A DNA stretch of 64,000 nt from Phragmitibacter sp965284365 (GCA_965284365.1 OZ260079.1:3224001-3288000), one strand, 5' to 3'; counted from the stretch's first letter, positions 54,431-62,446 are shown. Translations and numbers: made by a program. Notes: generated by a model from the sequence alone, not told the origin.

Positions 54431-55438
54431 ATGAAGCGAGCCCTCATTACCGGCATCACAGGTCAAGATGGTTCCTACCTCGCAGAACTGCTTCTGGAAA
54501 AGGGCTATGAGGTCCACGGCATTATCCGCCGTGCTTCGAGCTTCAACACGGCGCGCATTGACCACATCTACAGCGACCAGCACTTCGATGACACGAAGAT
54601 GTTCCTGCACTACGGGGATCTGACGGACTCCGTGGCTCTGGTGAAGCTGCTGTATGAGCTGAAGCCGGACGAAATCTACAACCTCGGAGCTCAGAGCCAT
54701 GTGCGGGTGTCTTTCGACATCCCGGAGAGCACGGGGGACATTGTGGGCCTCGGTGCCCAGCGCATTCTGGAGGCGATCCGGGAGTCCGGACTGATGGGGA
54801 AAGTGCGCTTTTACCAGGCGTCCTCCTCCGAAATGTACGGGAAAGTACAGGAGGTGCCGCAGACGGAGACGACCCCCTTCTGGCCGCGGTCACCGTATGC
54901 CTGCGCCAAAGTTTATGCCTACTGGCTGACGGTGAACTACCGGGAGAGCTACAATCTCCACGCGAGCAACGGCATCCTTTTCAACCACGAGTCGCCCCGC
55001 CGTGGTGAGACTTTTGTCACGCGCAAGATCACCCGGGCGGCCACCCGCATCAAAATGGGCCTGCAGGAGGCTCTCTATTTAGGGAACATGGATGCAAAGC
55101 GCGACTGGGGCTACGCGAAGGACTATGTGGAGATGATGTGGATGATGCTCCAGCAGGATCAGCCGGACGACTACGTGGTCGCGACGAATGAGACGCACAG
55201 CGTGCGTGAGTTCGTGGAGGAAACCTTTGGCTGTCTGGACCTCGACTGGAAGCAGTATGTGAAGCACGACGTGCGCTATGAACGGCCAGCGGAAGTGGAG
55301 CTGCTCATCGGTGATCCCGCCAAGGCAAAGCGTCAGCTCGGCTGGGAGCCCAAGGTGAAGTTCAAGGAGCTGGTGAAGATCATGGTGGATGCAGATTTGA
55401 AATTGGCACTGGCAGAGAAGCACGCAGCCACTTTGTGA
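54431..55438 (+). CDS. gmd: GDP-mannose 4,6-dehydratase
   Basis: The 335-aa enzyme begins ALITGITGQDGSYLAELLLEKGYEVHGIIRR. It carries SSSEMYG and YACAKVYAYWL, and the GMD-specific HIYSDQHFDDTKMFLHYGDLTDS, RRGETFVTRKI and RDWGYAKDYVEMMW. It makes GDP-4-dehydro-6-deoxy-D-mannose. Codon use is more GC-rich and regular than in the EPS genes, so this is likely the older, housekeeping copy. A 129-bp gap precedes it and a small gap follows. Confidence 0.96.
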   Translation: MKRALITGITGQDGSYLAELLLEKGYEVHGIIRRASSFNTARIDHIYSDQHFDDTKMFLHYGDLTDSVALVKLLYELKPDEIYNLGAQSHVRVSFDIPESTGDIVGLGAQRILEAIRESGLMGKVRFYQASSSEMYGKVQEVPQTETTPFWPRSPYACAKVYAYWLTVNYRESYNLHASNGILFNHESPRRGETFVTRKITRAATRIKMGLQEALYLGNMDAKRDWGYAKDYVEMMWMMLQQDQPDDYVVATNETHSVREFVEETFGCLDLDWKQYVKHDVRYERPAEVELLIGDPAKAKRQLGWEPKVKFKELVKIMVDADLKLALAEKHAATL

Positions 55439-55697
55439 TTGGAGGCTTGTCCGGCGTGTCTGCTAGCCAGACCGTCGAGTAAGCGCCATGCAGTGTCTTC
55501 GGCGCGGCGGTGCAGTCCGATACCGATGGCTGTCAGCTTCGAGCAATGCCGGATGATCTTGCCATACTGTTTGCTGTCCACCGGAAGGCGATGTTCAGTG
55601 CTGTCGATTACAGTTGTGGCTTCATGTGCACCGTCTCCAGGAAGTTAGGCGCCCTACACCCTAACAATTGCTCGACATCTCTTGGACCAGTGCGCTA
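55439..55697. other. 259-bp gap with an unexplained minus-strand open stretch
   Basis: On the minus strand a frame of about 60 codons reads DGAHEATTVIDSTEHRLPVDSKQYGKIIRHCSKL and ends within the gmd gene's antisense. It has protein-like composition but no family match that I recognise. It may be the tail of a lost gene. I saw no RNA gene or terminator in the gap. Confidence 0.3.
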
Positions 55698-56381
55698 ATG
55701 GAAAACACGAGGTCACCGGGATCGTGCCGCGGTCACGTGGAAAGTGCTCGAATTTTGCCAATACGGATTCTGCACCTACATTTGCCTGGGAGCTTGATCA
55801 CTGTGGTTGTAAATGAGCTTAAAGCAGCAGAAGAGCAATCAGAAGCCGCAGCGATTTGGCAGGGCGTTTCGGTCGCTATGGCACAGCGCATACTGTCAGA
55901 ATGTGAACAACGAACGCGTATAAAAGCCCCATTACTGTGGTCACGCATGATTCCAACTATCGATCCTCGAGATTCCCTGATTATAGGAAGCGACTGCACC
56001 CTTCATGCGGTTCGGGAGGCGACGCGAGCTGTGCGGAGATTCCTGGAAGAACATGGGCTGAAGGAGGAAGATCTGGATGACTGGGAATTAATTGCCGCTG
56101 AAGCGAGCAATAACGCCGTGCATCACGCTACCCCTGCCCAGCGCTCACGAAGTGTTCAATTCCTTGTGAAGGTCCTCACTGATGTCGTTGAATTGACCCT
56201 CATTGACCATACAAACGGGTTCGACTGGCCAGACAGAGTAAGTCTTCCCGATGACGAATCTGACAATGGGCGAGGTCTCTTCTTAATCTCCGCGCTATGT
56301 GATCATGTGGAATATCGTAAAGGATGCAGAGAAAATCTATTGATAATATGCAAAAGGCGACAGGTCGGGGTTTGCTCATAA
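55698..56381 (+). CDS. RsbW-like ATP-binding protein (HATPase_c_2)
   Basis: Taking the ATG at 55698 gives 227 aa. The C-terminal half is a GHKL ATPase of the anti-sigma/serine kinase type: N-box LIAAEASNNAVHHAT, G1 box LIDHTNGFDWPD and G2 box DNGRGLFLISALCDHVEY. The N-terminal 70 residues have no clear domain. Such proteins phosphorylate anti-anti-sigma factors or act as partner-switch sensors. No STAS or sigma-factor gene is adjacent, so the target is unknown. Confidence 0.85.
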   Translation: MENTRSPGSCRGHVESARILPIRILHLHLPGSLITVVVNELKAAEEQSEAAAIWQGVSVAMAQRILSECEQRTRIKAPLLWSRMIPTIDPRDSLIIGSDCTLHAVREATRAVRRFLEEHGLKEEDLDDWELIAAEASNNAVHHATPAQRSRSVQFLVKVLTDVVELTLIDHTNGFDWPDRVSLPDDESDNGRGLFLISALCDHVEYRKGCRENLLIICKRRQVGVCS

Positions 56382-56594
56382 TTGCCAGCGTTGCCGCCAG
56401 GTTAATTCACGCGGGATTTAGGCAGCCCTAATGGTTTTGGGCGATGGATTAAATGTGTGTTAACGGACGGGGCGTATCTTCAAAGTCGAAGGGTAAAGCT
56501 AAGTTCCCGATGCTTAGAAATTCAAGCAAATCATCGTTGTGCATGGCTCTAATTTAAACATTTTTGGGGCAGTTGTTCAGTCACAAAACGCCCT

Positions 56595-57155
56595 TCACGC
56601 TACAAGCGGTTGCTCGGGGTTGGACCCATGTCGAAGCGCATTCAAAACGATCTCTTTGAGAGATTGAATACAAAAAGGTTTTTGGATTAGGCTCAGAACC
56701 ATCCCCGCAGATTGAGCCATAACTTGATCCATTTGCGTTATTGACCCGCTACATAGGATGGTAGGTACACGGATATTCCTTTTTACAAGCTCCTCAATGA
56801 GTTGATGGCCTGACATTTCAGGCATTGTCAGATCCAGCACCAACACATCAATACCATGGTCGGCACGGCAGATGCAGTCCAGAGCTTCCTTACCATTCGT
56901 TGCCAAATCCACGCACAGCCCTGCCTGCGTAAGGACCGTTTTCGCGAGCAGGCGGATCGCCGGTGCATCGTCAATCACGAGAACTCTTCCTATGTTCAGT
57001 AGTGGAATTTGAACTGACATCATTTTGCCAATGATCGCGGAAAGATGACTTTGCAGATCCGATTTTTTGCGCACGCTCTTTCGAGCTTGGGCAAAGGTAT
57101 TAAGATCCGAGGCTTCTGACGTAAGTGCTCCATAATGCCAACAATGTGAAGACAT
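56595..57155 (-). CDS. Stand-alone receiver-domain protein (CheY-like)
   Basis: The frame from ATG 57155 is 186 aa; a start at the internal ATGs near 57023 would give about 142 aa, the usual size of a single receiver protein. Conserved residues: DD pair at 62-63 (VIDDAPAIRLL), phosphoacceptor Asp108 (LVLDLTMPEMSG), Ser/Thr in CSGSITQ and Lys in LIQKPF. It has no output domain. It lies convergent with the ATPase gene and is probably part of the same signalling chain. Confidence 0.9.
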   Translation of the reverse strand: MSSHCWHYGALTSEASDLNTFAQARKSVRKKSDLQSHLSAIIGKMMSVQIPLLNIGRVLVIDDAPAIRLLAKTVLTQAGLCVDLATNGKEALDCICRADHGIDVLVLDLTMPEMSGHQLIEELVKRNIRVPTILCSGSITQMDQVMAQSAGMVLSLIQKPFCIQSLKEIVLNALRHGSNPEQPLVA

Positions 57156-57665
57156 TAGAGGCAGATCTGCATATTAGCAATGGCGATTGTTGCCAAACCG
57201 TTCTTGTTCGGCATTTGCTGTAATCTGCATGGCGACCATCGTATCGACGGACCTTCTGACCAGCGGATAGGTGAAAAGCATATTACGGTGATAGCAGCAA
57301 CTGACCGAAAGGTGAGCGATACAGCGAGTCGACTATTGAGCGTTACCAAACCAGGGCCATCCGCGCTCATGCGCACGCGTGTTTGTTGGAAGGGTGAGAT
57401 TACATCAAGATCGGCGTTGCGCTCATGACGTAAGGGTTTGTTGCACATCAGCATAACAATCCGCCTTTGGATAGGGCGGCTTTTTAAAGGGTGTACATGT
57501 GAGCCCTACCCAACGTGGTTATCCGGGACGACGGGGAGCTTCAGTGCGCTTGCGGTGTTCTCTCCTCAGGTACACATCCCACGCCTTGAGGGACGCCCTG
57601 ACGGCGTAGATAGGGCATAAAACCAGTTCGTCGCTTGACTATCACACTGGAAAACTATAGATACG
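57156..57665. other. 510-bp non-coding stretch with a plus-strand terminator
   Basis: No gene is supported. The open plus frame 57180-57428 shows no coding bias that I can see. A GTGTAC/GTACAC pair flanks 57491-57572 and the sequence at about 57590-57630 (complement LRRQGVPQGVGCVPEE) resembles intergenic repetitive sequence, a weak impression. A hairpin with a T-run is listed separately. Confidence 0.4.
57461..57485 (+). terminator. Hairpin followed by T5
   Basis: CCGCC (57461-57465), nine-base loop, GGCGG (57475-57479), then C and five T. A short but typical rho-independent shape on the plus strand. No plus-strand gene ends just before it, so it may stop readthrough or be incidental. Confidence 0.5.
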
Positions 57666-57923
57666 TTACGGCCAGCTGCGCGGCCTGTCCCGCCAGAAGG
57701 ATTGAACTCTTTGCCTTCCGCGGATGACGAGAACCATGCCTAAGCCCATCAACACAGCACTGTTGAGGGCGCACAGACTCCAGAGGATAGGCCATGTCTC
57801 GAAGCCAGAGATCAGCGCAAGCACTGTAGCACAACCGGCAAGACCGGACATAAGTGTGATCACTCCGAGCTTATATTGCGCGGGATACCGCCGCACGATC
57901 TTATGGCGCTGAGCATGAAGCAT
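57666..57923 (-). CDS. Small two-TM membrane protein, unknown
   Basis: The 85-aa product has a basic N terminus, two hydrophobic helices (VITLMSGLAGCATVLALISG and ILWSLCALNSAVLMGLGMVLVI) and a basic tail (RGRQRVQSFWRDRPRSWP), an N-in/C-in hairpin topology. The start ATG at 57923 is preceded by AAAGGA. No family is recognised. It stands alone and is a weak but plausible gene. Confidence 0.5.
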   Translation of the reverse strand: MLHAQRHKIVRRYPAQYKLGVITLMSGLAGCATVLALISGFETWPILWSLCALNSAVLMGLGMVLVIRGRQRVQSFWRDRPRSWP

Positions 57924-58616
57924 TTTCCTTTATCCCTTGTATAGCCGTAGAACGCTTGTGAAAAATCACTTTTTCCTCTGTAGGATTGCGCTTACGCGGT
58001 AGGTTGACAGGGCGGGGCTGATCAATTCTTTGGATTTACTTCTGGTCCCTCTAGAGTGGCCAAAGGTGATTTTGAGGCGTTTGCCATTTCTGGATGAGTT
58101 TCTCGCGTTGCTGTAGGTCGCTAGAATGCGGCTTCCTTCATCGTGATTCACCTGCCGCTCTGAAGTCACTTTCACATCAATTTCCCAGTTCAATTCTGCG
58201 GGTGACGGTCATCCTGAGCAAAGATGCGCTGGCATGCCAGGTCGTTCGCAGGATGAGCTCGGGGCTTTCTGGCATCATGAAGGACAAATGCTCTTTGTCG
58301 GACGGCACATGCTTCGTTTCGAGCAAGGCGGAACAATTAGGGATGCAGGGCACAGAAGGTGCTGAGGTTTTGACTCGATGCAGCGGCCGGTGCTTGCCGG
58401 CCACACCAAATGGGGAGAAAGAGAGTGCTCTGATGCCCGATTGTTGCACGCGTTGCCCTGTGCCTAATACGCTGTTTCACAACAAGCGGCTTTGGCCAAT
58501 GAGCCTCATTGCATCTCTTTAATCGCCTTGGCAGGAAAGCACGTTACCAATCATCCCCGCAACAGGTCGTGTGTTTGTGTTATATAAGTGTGACGACCCC
58601 AAGGTCGTCCTATCCA
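57924..58616. other. 693-bp intergenic stretch with a palindromic repeat
   Basis: No gene is supported, though a Cys-rich plus frame (58094-58522) and two minus frames are open. The nested inverted repeat at 58209-58256 is the main structure. A frame on the minus strand, 58193-57966, could be read as a 75-aa protein, but it begins beside the repeat and lacks a ribosome binding site. Confidence 0.4.
58209..58256. repeat. REP-like nested palindrome
   Basis: Outer arms TCATCCTG (58209-58216) and CAGGATGA (58249-58256) enclose a perfect 12-bp palindrome CTGGCATGCCAG (58229-58240). The arms resemble the widespread intergenic element whose translation contains the SLRMT-type motif (here LLRMTVT on the minus strand). 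Only one copy lies in the window. Confidence 0.55.
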
Positions 58617-58829
58617 ATGGCTAGACCAAGTCACTACGTCCCCACCATCCGGAAGGAAATCGTATGTGCACTCTATCACGAGGCGCGTCTCCGGCATATG
58701 CCGATGACCCGTCTGGTGAACCATCTCTTGACCCAGTCGCTTCAAACTGGAGCAGGATGGCAGATTGCCCAATCGAAAAAATCCGCATGGACAGGACAAC
58801 CTGCGACTAGCTGCGGTTTACCGCAGTGA
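58617..58829 (+). CDS. Small ribbon-helix-helix-like DNA-binding protein
   Basis: The ATG at 58617 gives 70 aa (a longer frame from 58509 has no sense). The core HYVPTIRKEIVCALYHEARLRHMPMTRLVNHLLTQSL has the beta-strand plus two-helix pattern of small RHH/CopG-type proteins, with a hydrophobic helix in the second half. These usually bind DNA as plasmid copy-control, antitoxin or regulatory proteins. A short hairpin CTGCGG/CCGCAG lies just before the stop. It is the first gene of the region 4 cassette and may regulate it. Fold assignment is tentative. Confidence 0.55.
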   Translation: MARPSHYVPTIRKEIVCALYHEARLRHMPMTRLVNHLLTQSLQTGAGWQIAQSKKSAWTGQPATSCGLPQ

Positions 58830-58856
58830 GGTCACATTAACCTCTTACCATACAGG

Positions 58857-58895
58857 GAAGCCCGGGCTCTTGGCGAGTCCGGGCTTCTTCGTTTC
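58857..58895 (+). terminator. Hairpin terminator after the small DNA-binding gene
   Basis: A 9-bp perfect stem GAAGCCCGG / CCGGGCTTC (58857-58865 / 58879-58887) is followed by TTCGTTTC. It lies 28 bp past the stop and 66 bp before the next start. Confidence 0.8.
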
Positions 58896-58953
58896 CAGGC
58901 AAGAGGATTCCATCCCCAAGACAAAGCAACGAACACCGAAAGGAATCATCCTT

Positions 58954-59490
58954 ATGGCAGTTAAATTATCCGCCAACTACAGCAAAAAACTCGGGCTGCC
59001 TGCCTACAGCAGCCACAACTTCAGTGTCTCACTCGAAGTCGAACTCACCGACCTTTCCCAAGTCGAAACCGAATGCCAGAAGCTCTATGCGCTTCTCCAG
59101 CAGTCGGTCGACCGGGAGATTCAGCAGGTAGGATTCATCCCGGATCCCACCTGTTACGGCCTCAATGGTACCCACCACCATGAGTCTAGCGGAACAAACG
59201 GGCACCGCCGCAATGGCTCCTACAGCAATGGAGCTGCTGCTCCCGGGAGTGGCACCAACGCCGATCGCTGGGCGTGCACTGAAGGTCAACGGGGGTTCAT
59301 CCTCCGCATCGTCAACGAGAACAACCTCAGCAAGGAGGACGTCGAGGATTTGGCCCAGCAACTCTTCAGTGCCGGAGTTAGGCATCTGAACAAGATGCAG
59401 GCCTCACAGCTCATTGACGAACTCCTCGCCAAAGCCGGCAAGCCCCGGCAGCAACGCTGGCAACGGCCCCAACCTACTACAGCATCATGA
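58954..59490 (+). CDS. Unknown protein with a Gly/Asn/His linker and a helical C-terminal module
   Basis: The ATG at 58954 gives 178 aa. Residues 1-65 form a compact domain (VKLSANYSKKLGLPAYSSHNFSVSLEVELTDLSQ) that looks like an OB/ssDNA-associated type but is not identified. A low-complexity linker (about 74-105; His, Gly, Ser, Asn) follows. The last 60 residues (QRGFILRIVNENNLSKEDVEDLAQQLFSAGVRHLNKMQASQLIDELL) resemble the module often found at the C terminus of phage single-strand annealing or recombination proteins. The stop overlaps the nuclease gene start (ATGA), so the two are coupled. Confidence 0.75.
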   Translation: MAVKLSANYSKKLGLPAYSSHNFSVSLEVELTDLSQVETECQKLYALLQQSVDREIQQVGFIPDPTCYGLNGTHHHESSGTNGHRRNGSYSNGAAAPGSGTNADRWACTEGQRGFILRIVNENNLSKEDVEDLAQQLFSAGVRHLNKMQASQLIDELLAKAGKPRQQRWQRPQPTTAS

Positions 59491-60332
59491 TCGCTGTTCT
59501 ACCACCCTCCTCCGCTCCTGCGGTGACACCGCCAGAAATCCCGGAACGCAAGACCATCAGCACGCTGCAACAGACGGTGTCAGCTTCCCGGCTGACCCTA
59601 TTTCTGCAGTGCCGGCTGAAGTTCTACTTCCGCTACGTGCTGGCTCCACCCAAACCCAAGACCCCAGCCCTTCATGTCGGTAATACCGTGCATGAGGTGC
59701 TGAAGGCGTGGCACAAGGCCCGGTGGCTTGGTCATCCTCTTTCCCTAAAGCAGACCCACGAGGCTTTCGAGCTAGCGTGGCAAGCTTTGCCAGAAGGGAG
59801 ACAGGACCAGACCATTGACTGGCAGGGACAGGAAGCCGACGCCAAGCTCACCGCTTGGCGTCTGTGCGAGACCTACCTGAGAGAATCCGCAACCACTGCC
59901 TTGAGCGCGAAGCCAGAGGCGGTGGAAGTCCCGGTGGAAGCCGTCATGGACAACCATGGGCTACCCCGGCTCATCGGCATCCTTGATCTTGTACAAGGCG
60001 GCCGCATCATCGACTACAAGACTACCTCCAGCACCCCCAATGCGGAGAAGGTAGGCCACCTCCATGAGGTGCAAACCTCCATCTATGCCGTCCTCTATCG
60101 TCACAACACCGGGCGCCAGGAGGAAGGCATAGAACTGCATCACTTGGTCAAGCTGAAGCATCCCAAGCTCGTCATCACATCCCTGCCTCCGATGGACGAC
60201 CGCCAGCAACGGCGATTGTTCCGTCTGCTGGAAGGGTATGTGGAAGGCCTCGACCGGTCGGACTTCGTGCCGTCACCCGGTCTCCAGTGCCAGAGCTGTG
60301 AGTTCTTCAACGAGTGCCGCCAATGGCAATGA
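59487..60332 (+). CDS. PD-(D/E)XK nuclease, Cas4/RecB-like, with Fe-S cysteines
   Basis: The 281-aa protein carries the RecB-type active site: GNTVHEVL with His69, GILDLV with Asp167, IIDYKTT with Asp176 and Lys178, and QTSIYAVLYR with Gln196. Four cysteines, C42 and C268, C271, C277 (C-x2-C-x5-C), are spaced as in the [4Fe-4S] Cas4/AddB group. It is expected to be a DNA exonuclease acting on ends. No cas1/cas2 or CRISPR array is in the window. It is coupled to the preceding gene and both are followed by a strong hairpin. Confidence 0.93.
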   Translation: MIAVLPPSSAPAVTPPEIPERKTISTLQQTVSASRLTLFLQCRLKFYFRYVLAPPKPKTPALHVGNTVHEVLKAWHKARWLGHPLSLKQTHEAFELAWQALPEGRQDQTIDWQGQEADAKLTAWRLCETYLRESATTALSAKPEAVEVPVEAVMDNHGLPRLIGILDLVQGGRIIDYKTTSSTPNAEKVGHLHEVQTSIYAVLYRHNTGRQEEGIELHHLVKLKHPKLVITSLPPMDDRQQRRLFRLLEGYVEGLDRSDFVPSPGLQCQSCEFFNECRQWQ

Positions 60333-60369
60333 TGCAAGCAGGCGGAACTCACTGCGCAAACACTTGAGC

Positions 60370-60406
60370 AAGGCCGGTGCCTCAAAAGCACCGGCCTTTT
60401 GCTTTT
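60370..60406 (+). terminator. Hairpin terminator after the nuclease gene
   Basis: An 11-bp perfect stem AAGGCCGGTGC / GCACCGGCCTT (60370-60380 / 60388-60398), seven-base loop, then TTGCTTTT. It lies 37 bp past the stop and 29 bp before the lipoprotein start. A TTTTAACCTCCAACC motif follows. Confidence 0.85.
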
Positions 60407-60427
60407 AACCTCCAACCCAATCTGCCT

Positions 60428-60724
60428 ATGAAAACACCACTCATCATTCTTCTAGTCACAGCATTTGCCTGTGCCTCTTGTTCCGAACAGCCCGCCTCTC
60501 CACCCCCGGTGGATCAGCTGGCCCGCAGCCGCATCGCCGAACTGGAAAACCAAGTGCAAATGCACCGCCGCAACGTCGAACTCGGCGACCGCGCTGACGC
60601 CGAGCGAAGCGCCACGGATCACTGGAAGACCATTGCCGTATCCCTGGGGATCGGCTGCACGGTCATGCTCATCATCGGAACCGCTCTTGGATCGAGGACA
60701 CGCCATGACACCCGACTCTCCTGA
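60428..60724 (+). CDS. Small lipoprotein with a coiled coil and a TM helix
   Basis: ATG 60428 gives 98 aa. The N terminus is a lipoprotein signal peptide (MKTPLIILLVTAFACASC) with lipobox A-x-x-C near residue 17-18. A Pro-rich stretch, a heptad helix (LARSRIAELENQVQMHRRNVELGDRADAE) and a C-terminal TM (WKTIAVSLGIGCTVMLIIGTAL) follow. Having both a lipid anchor and a TM helix in so small a protein is odd. This recalls phage Rz1/spanin-like or entry-exclusion lipoproteins, but that is only a guess. Its 3' end overlaps the next gene by 20 nt. Confidence 0.7.
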   Translation: MKTPLIILLVTAFACASCSEQPASPPPVDQLARSRIAELENQVQMHRRNVELGDRADAERSATDHWKTIAVSLGIGCTVMLIIGTALGSRTRHDTRLS

Positions 60725-61214
60725 ACCCCCGTGGCCCGACGAGGACGACTGGGATGATGACGAGCTTCGCAATCTCCTGGAACATCGAGACCACGACGAA
60801 CGTCCTTCCCGGCGAAGTCTGGCTAAGCAAGCCTGGCATCCCGCTGCCCTGCTTCCACCCCGAGTGGACAGCGAATTTGAGCTGCTTGGACCCATCGAAC
60901 GCTCCGCCGAGGTCCTTTGTTATCAGTGCCGCAAAGCCGAATACTGGCTCTCACCCGGTGGCTGGCTTCGGGAATGGATCCGACTCAACTTGCGAGTCGC
61001 CGTCTTCCTGGCAGTCCCGGCTATCACCGTTGGTCCTCTCATGACCTTCATGCTAGAAGGTGTGAGTTCGTGGGTGGTTCATTGCCGCACCATCCAAGCC
61101 AGCCTCCTGCAGTCGCCCTTCGCGGCATTGCTGCTGATCGGTGTCTGCCTGGCAGTGGCGTGGGTCATCCGCGCCTTCCGCCGCTCAGATGGCCGTAACC
61201 CATGGTCCCGATAG
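60705..61214 (+). CDS. Two-TM membrane protein, unknown
   Basis: From ATG 60705 the product is 169 aa. The first 40 residues are very acidic (PDEDDWDDDELRNLLEHRDHDE). A CYQC motif lies near residue 70 (LCYQCRKAEYW), then two TM helices (VAVFLAVPAITVGPLMTFM and FAALLLIGVCLAVAWVIRAF). No family is recognised. It overlaps the lipoprotein gene in a different frame, so the pair is probably co-translated and may form an envelope complex. Confidence 0.65.
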   Translation: MTPDSPEPPWPDEDDWDDDELRNLLEHRDHDERPSRRSLAKQAWHPAALLPPRVDSEFELLGPIERSAEVLCYQCRKAEYWLSPGGWLREWIRLNLRVAVFLAVPAITVGPLMTFMLEGVSSWVVHCRTIQASLLQSPFAALLLIGVCLAVAWVIRAFRRSDGRNPWSR

Positions 61215-61249
61215 CCCGGTAACAGCCGCGCTGTCAGACCCACCATCCT

Positions 61250-61292
61250 GAAGCCGGGTGTCCTCCTCAAGAGGGCACCCGGCTTCTTCATT
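61250..61292 (+). terminator. Hairpin terminator after the two-TM gene
   Basis: An 11-bp perfect stem GAAGCCGGGTG / CACCCGGCTTC (61250-61260 / 61276-61286) with an extra internal CCTC/GAGG pairing is followed by TTCATTT. It lies 33 bp before the ligase start; TTTAACCCCTAACC follows. Confidence 0.85.
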
Positions 61293-61319
61293 TAACCCCT
61301 AACCCCAAAGAATAAACCT

Positions 61320-62383
61320 ATGGAACAAACGACTCTCTACTACCGCCAAGGCGGATCGGACAAGGTGTATGCCGCGTTCATCGAGCCTTGCCAAGACGGA
61401 CACATCGTCCGCTTCCAGTTCGGACGACGGGGCACCGCCCTGAAGTCCGGGCAGAAAACTGCGGCTCCTGTCAGTTATGCTGACGCCCGGAAAGTCTACG
61501 ATAAGCTCATCCGCGAGAAACTCTCCAAAGGCTACCAACCAGGCGAGAGTCAACCGGCTTATCGGCCCCCCCAGCAACGTCTCCCTCCCTCCCGGGATTC
61601 TTCCTCAACTGCTCAACGCAGTGGACGAAGCGGAAGCTCTGCAACTGATCCAGCAACCGGACTACTGGATGCAGGAGAAGTTTGACGGACGTCGGTTGTT
61701 GCTGTGCCTGAACCGCTCTGGGTTGACCGGGGCTCAACCGGCAGGGCAAGGCCGGGGCGATTTCAGAGCCTCTGCTGAAGACGGCTGAGCGCTTCACGAC
61801 TGGTTACATCCTGGACGGAGAACAGGTTGGTGACACGTTTCACGTGTTTGACCTGCTCCGCCTTGGTAAAGAAGACCTGCGTCCTCGCCCTTATCATGAA
61901 CGCCTCTGGTTTATGCACCAGTTGCTGAGCGAGACTTCGGAAGATAGCACTGCTATCGTCCCGGTCTCTACGCACAAGGTGCCTCAAGAAAAACGGGCTG
62001 CCGTTGATGCCATCCGCATCGCCAACAAGGAAGGTGTGGTCTTCAAGGATCGCAATGCCCCCTACACTTCAGGTCGTCCTGCCTCCGGAGGACCCCAACT
62101 CAAATGGAAGTTCTGGGAAAGCGCATCGTTCATCGTCACCGCCCACAACCGCCAGCGCAGCATCGTGCTGGGACTCTACCGCCAGGGCGAACCTGTCCCA
62201 GCCGGTAACGTCACCATTCCGCCCAACCATGCCATCCCAGACGTTGGCGAGGTCGTGGAGTGCCGCTACCTCTACGCGTTCCCGGAAAGCGGGATCATCT
62301 ATCAGCCCACCTACCAAAGCACTCGGGACGACATCCCCGTAGAACACTGCGCCCCCTCGCAGCTCAAATACAAACCCGGCTAA
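61320..62383 (+). pseudogene. WGR-domain ATP-dependent DNA ligase split by two +1 frameshifts
   Basis: Reading in three frames gives one protein. Frame 1 (61320 on) is a WGR domain (TLYYRQGGSDKVYAAFIEPC, VRFQFGRRGTALKSG). Frame 2 (through about 61700) reads LPQLLNAVDEAEALQLI and carries the nucleotidyl-transfer Lys in MQEKFDGRRLLL. Frame 3 continues GLNRQGKAGAISEPLLKTAERF, HVFDLLRLGKEDLRPRPYHERL, KEGVVFKDRNAPY and LKWKFW to 62383. Each shift fits one extra base at a homopolymer, C7 (61566-61572) and G4 (61728-61731). Removing both gives an exact 354-codon frame (353 aa). This is either recent inactivation, sequencing error, or recoding. The C-terminal OB domain is short. Confidence 0.82.
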
Positions 62384-62414
62384 TACCGGGATTCAACCAC
62401 GCTACCGACCCCTG

Positions 62415-62446
62415 CAGCCCATGCGCCGTCCCCGGCGCATGGGCTG
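62415..62446 (+). terminator. Strong intercistronic hairpin after the ligase gene
   Basis: A 14-bp perfect stem CAGCCCATGCGCCG / CGGCGCATGGGCTG (62415-62428 / 62433-62446) with a four-base loop. It is not followed by a T-run, so it may act by RNA stabilisation rather than termination. GTTAAACCTAAAACC follows, 39 bp before the clamp start. Confidence 0.7.

Noticed and set aside
54543..54893. 116-codon minus frame within the second gmd gene
   Set aside because: Antisense shadow created by GC-rich codons of a well-supported dehydratase.
57966..58193. 75-codon minus-strand frame
   Set aside because: No ribosome binding site or recognisable domain and it begins next to the palindromic repeat.
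58094..58522. Plus-strand frame of 142 codons rich in cysteine
   Set aside because: It spans the REP-like palindrome, has no ribosome binding site or recognised motif and overlaps equally open minus-strand frames.
59487..60332. Cas4 as a sign of CRISPR adaptation
   Set aside because: No repeats, cas1 or cas2 occur in the window; RecB/Cas4-like nucleases are common in phages and plasmids.
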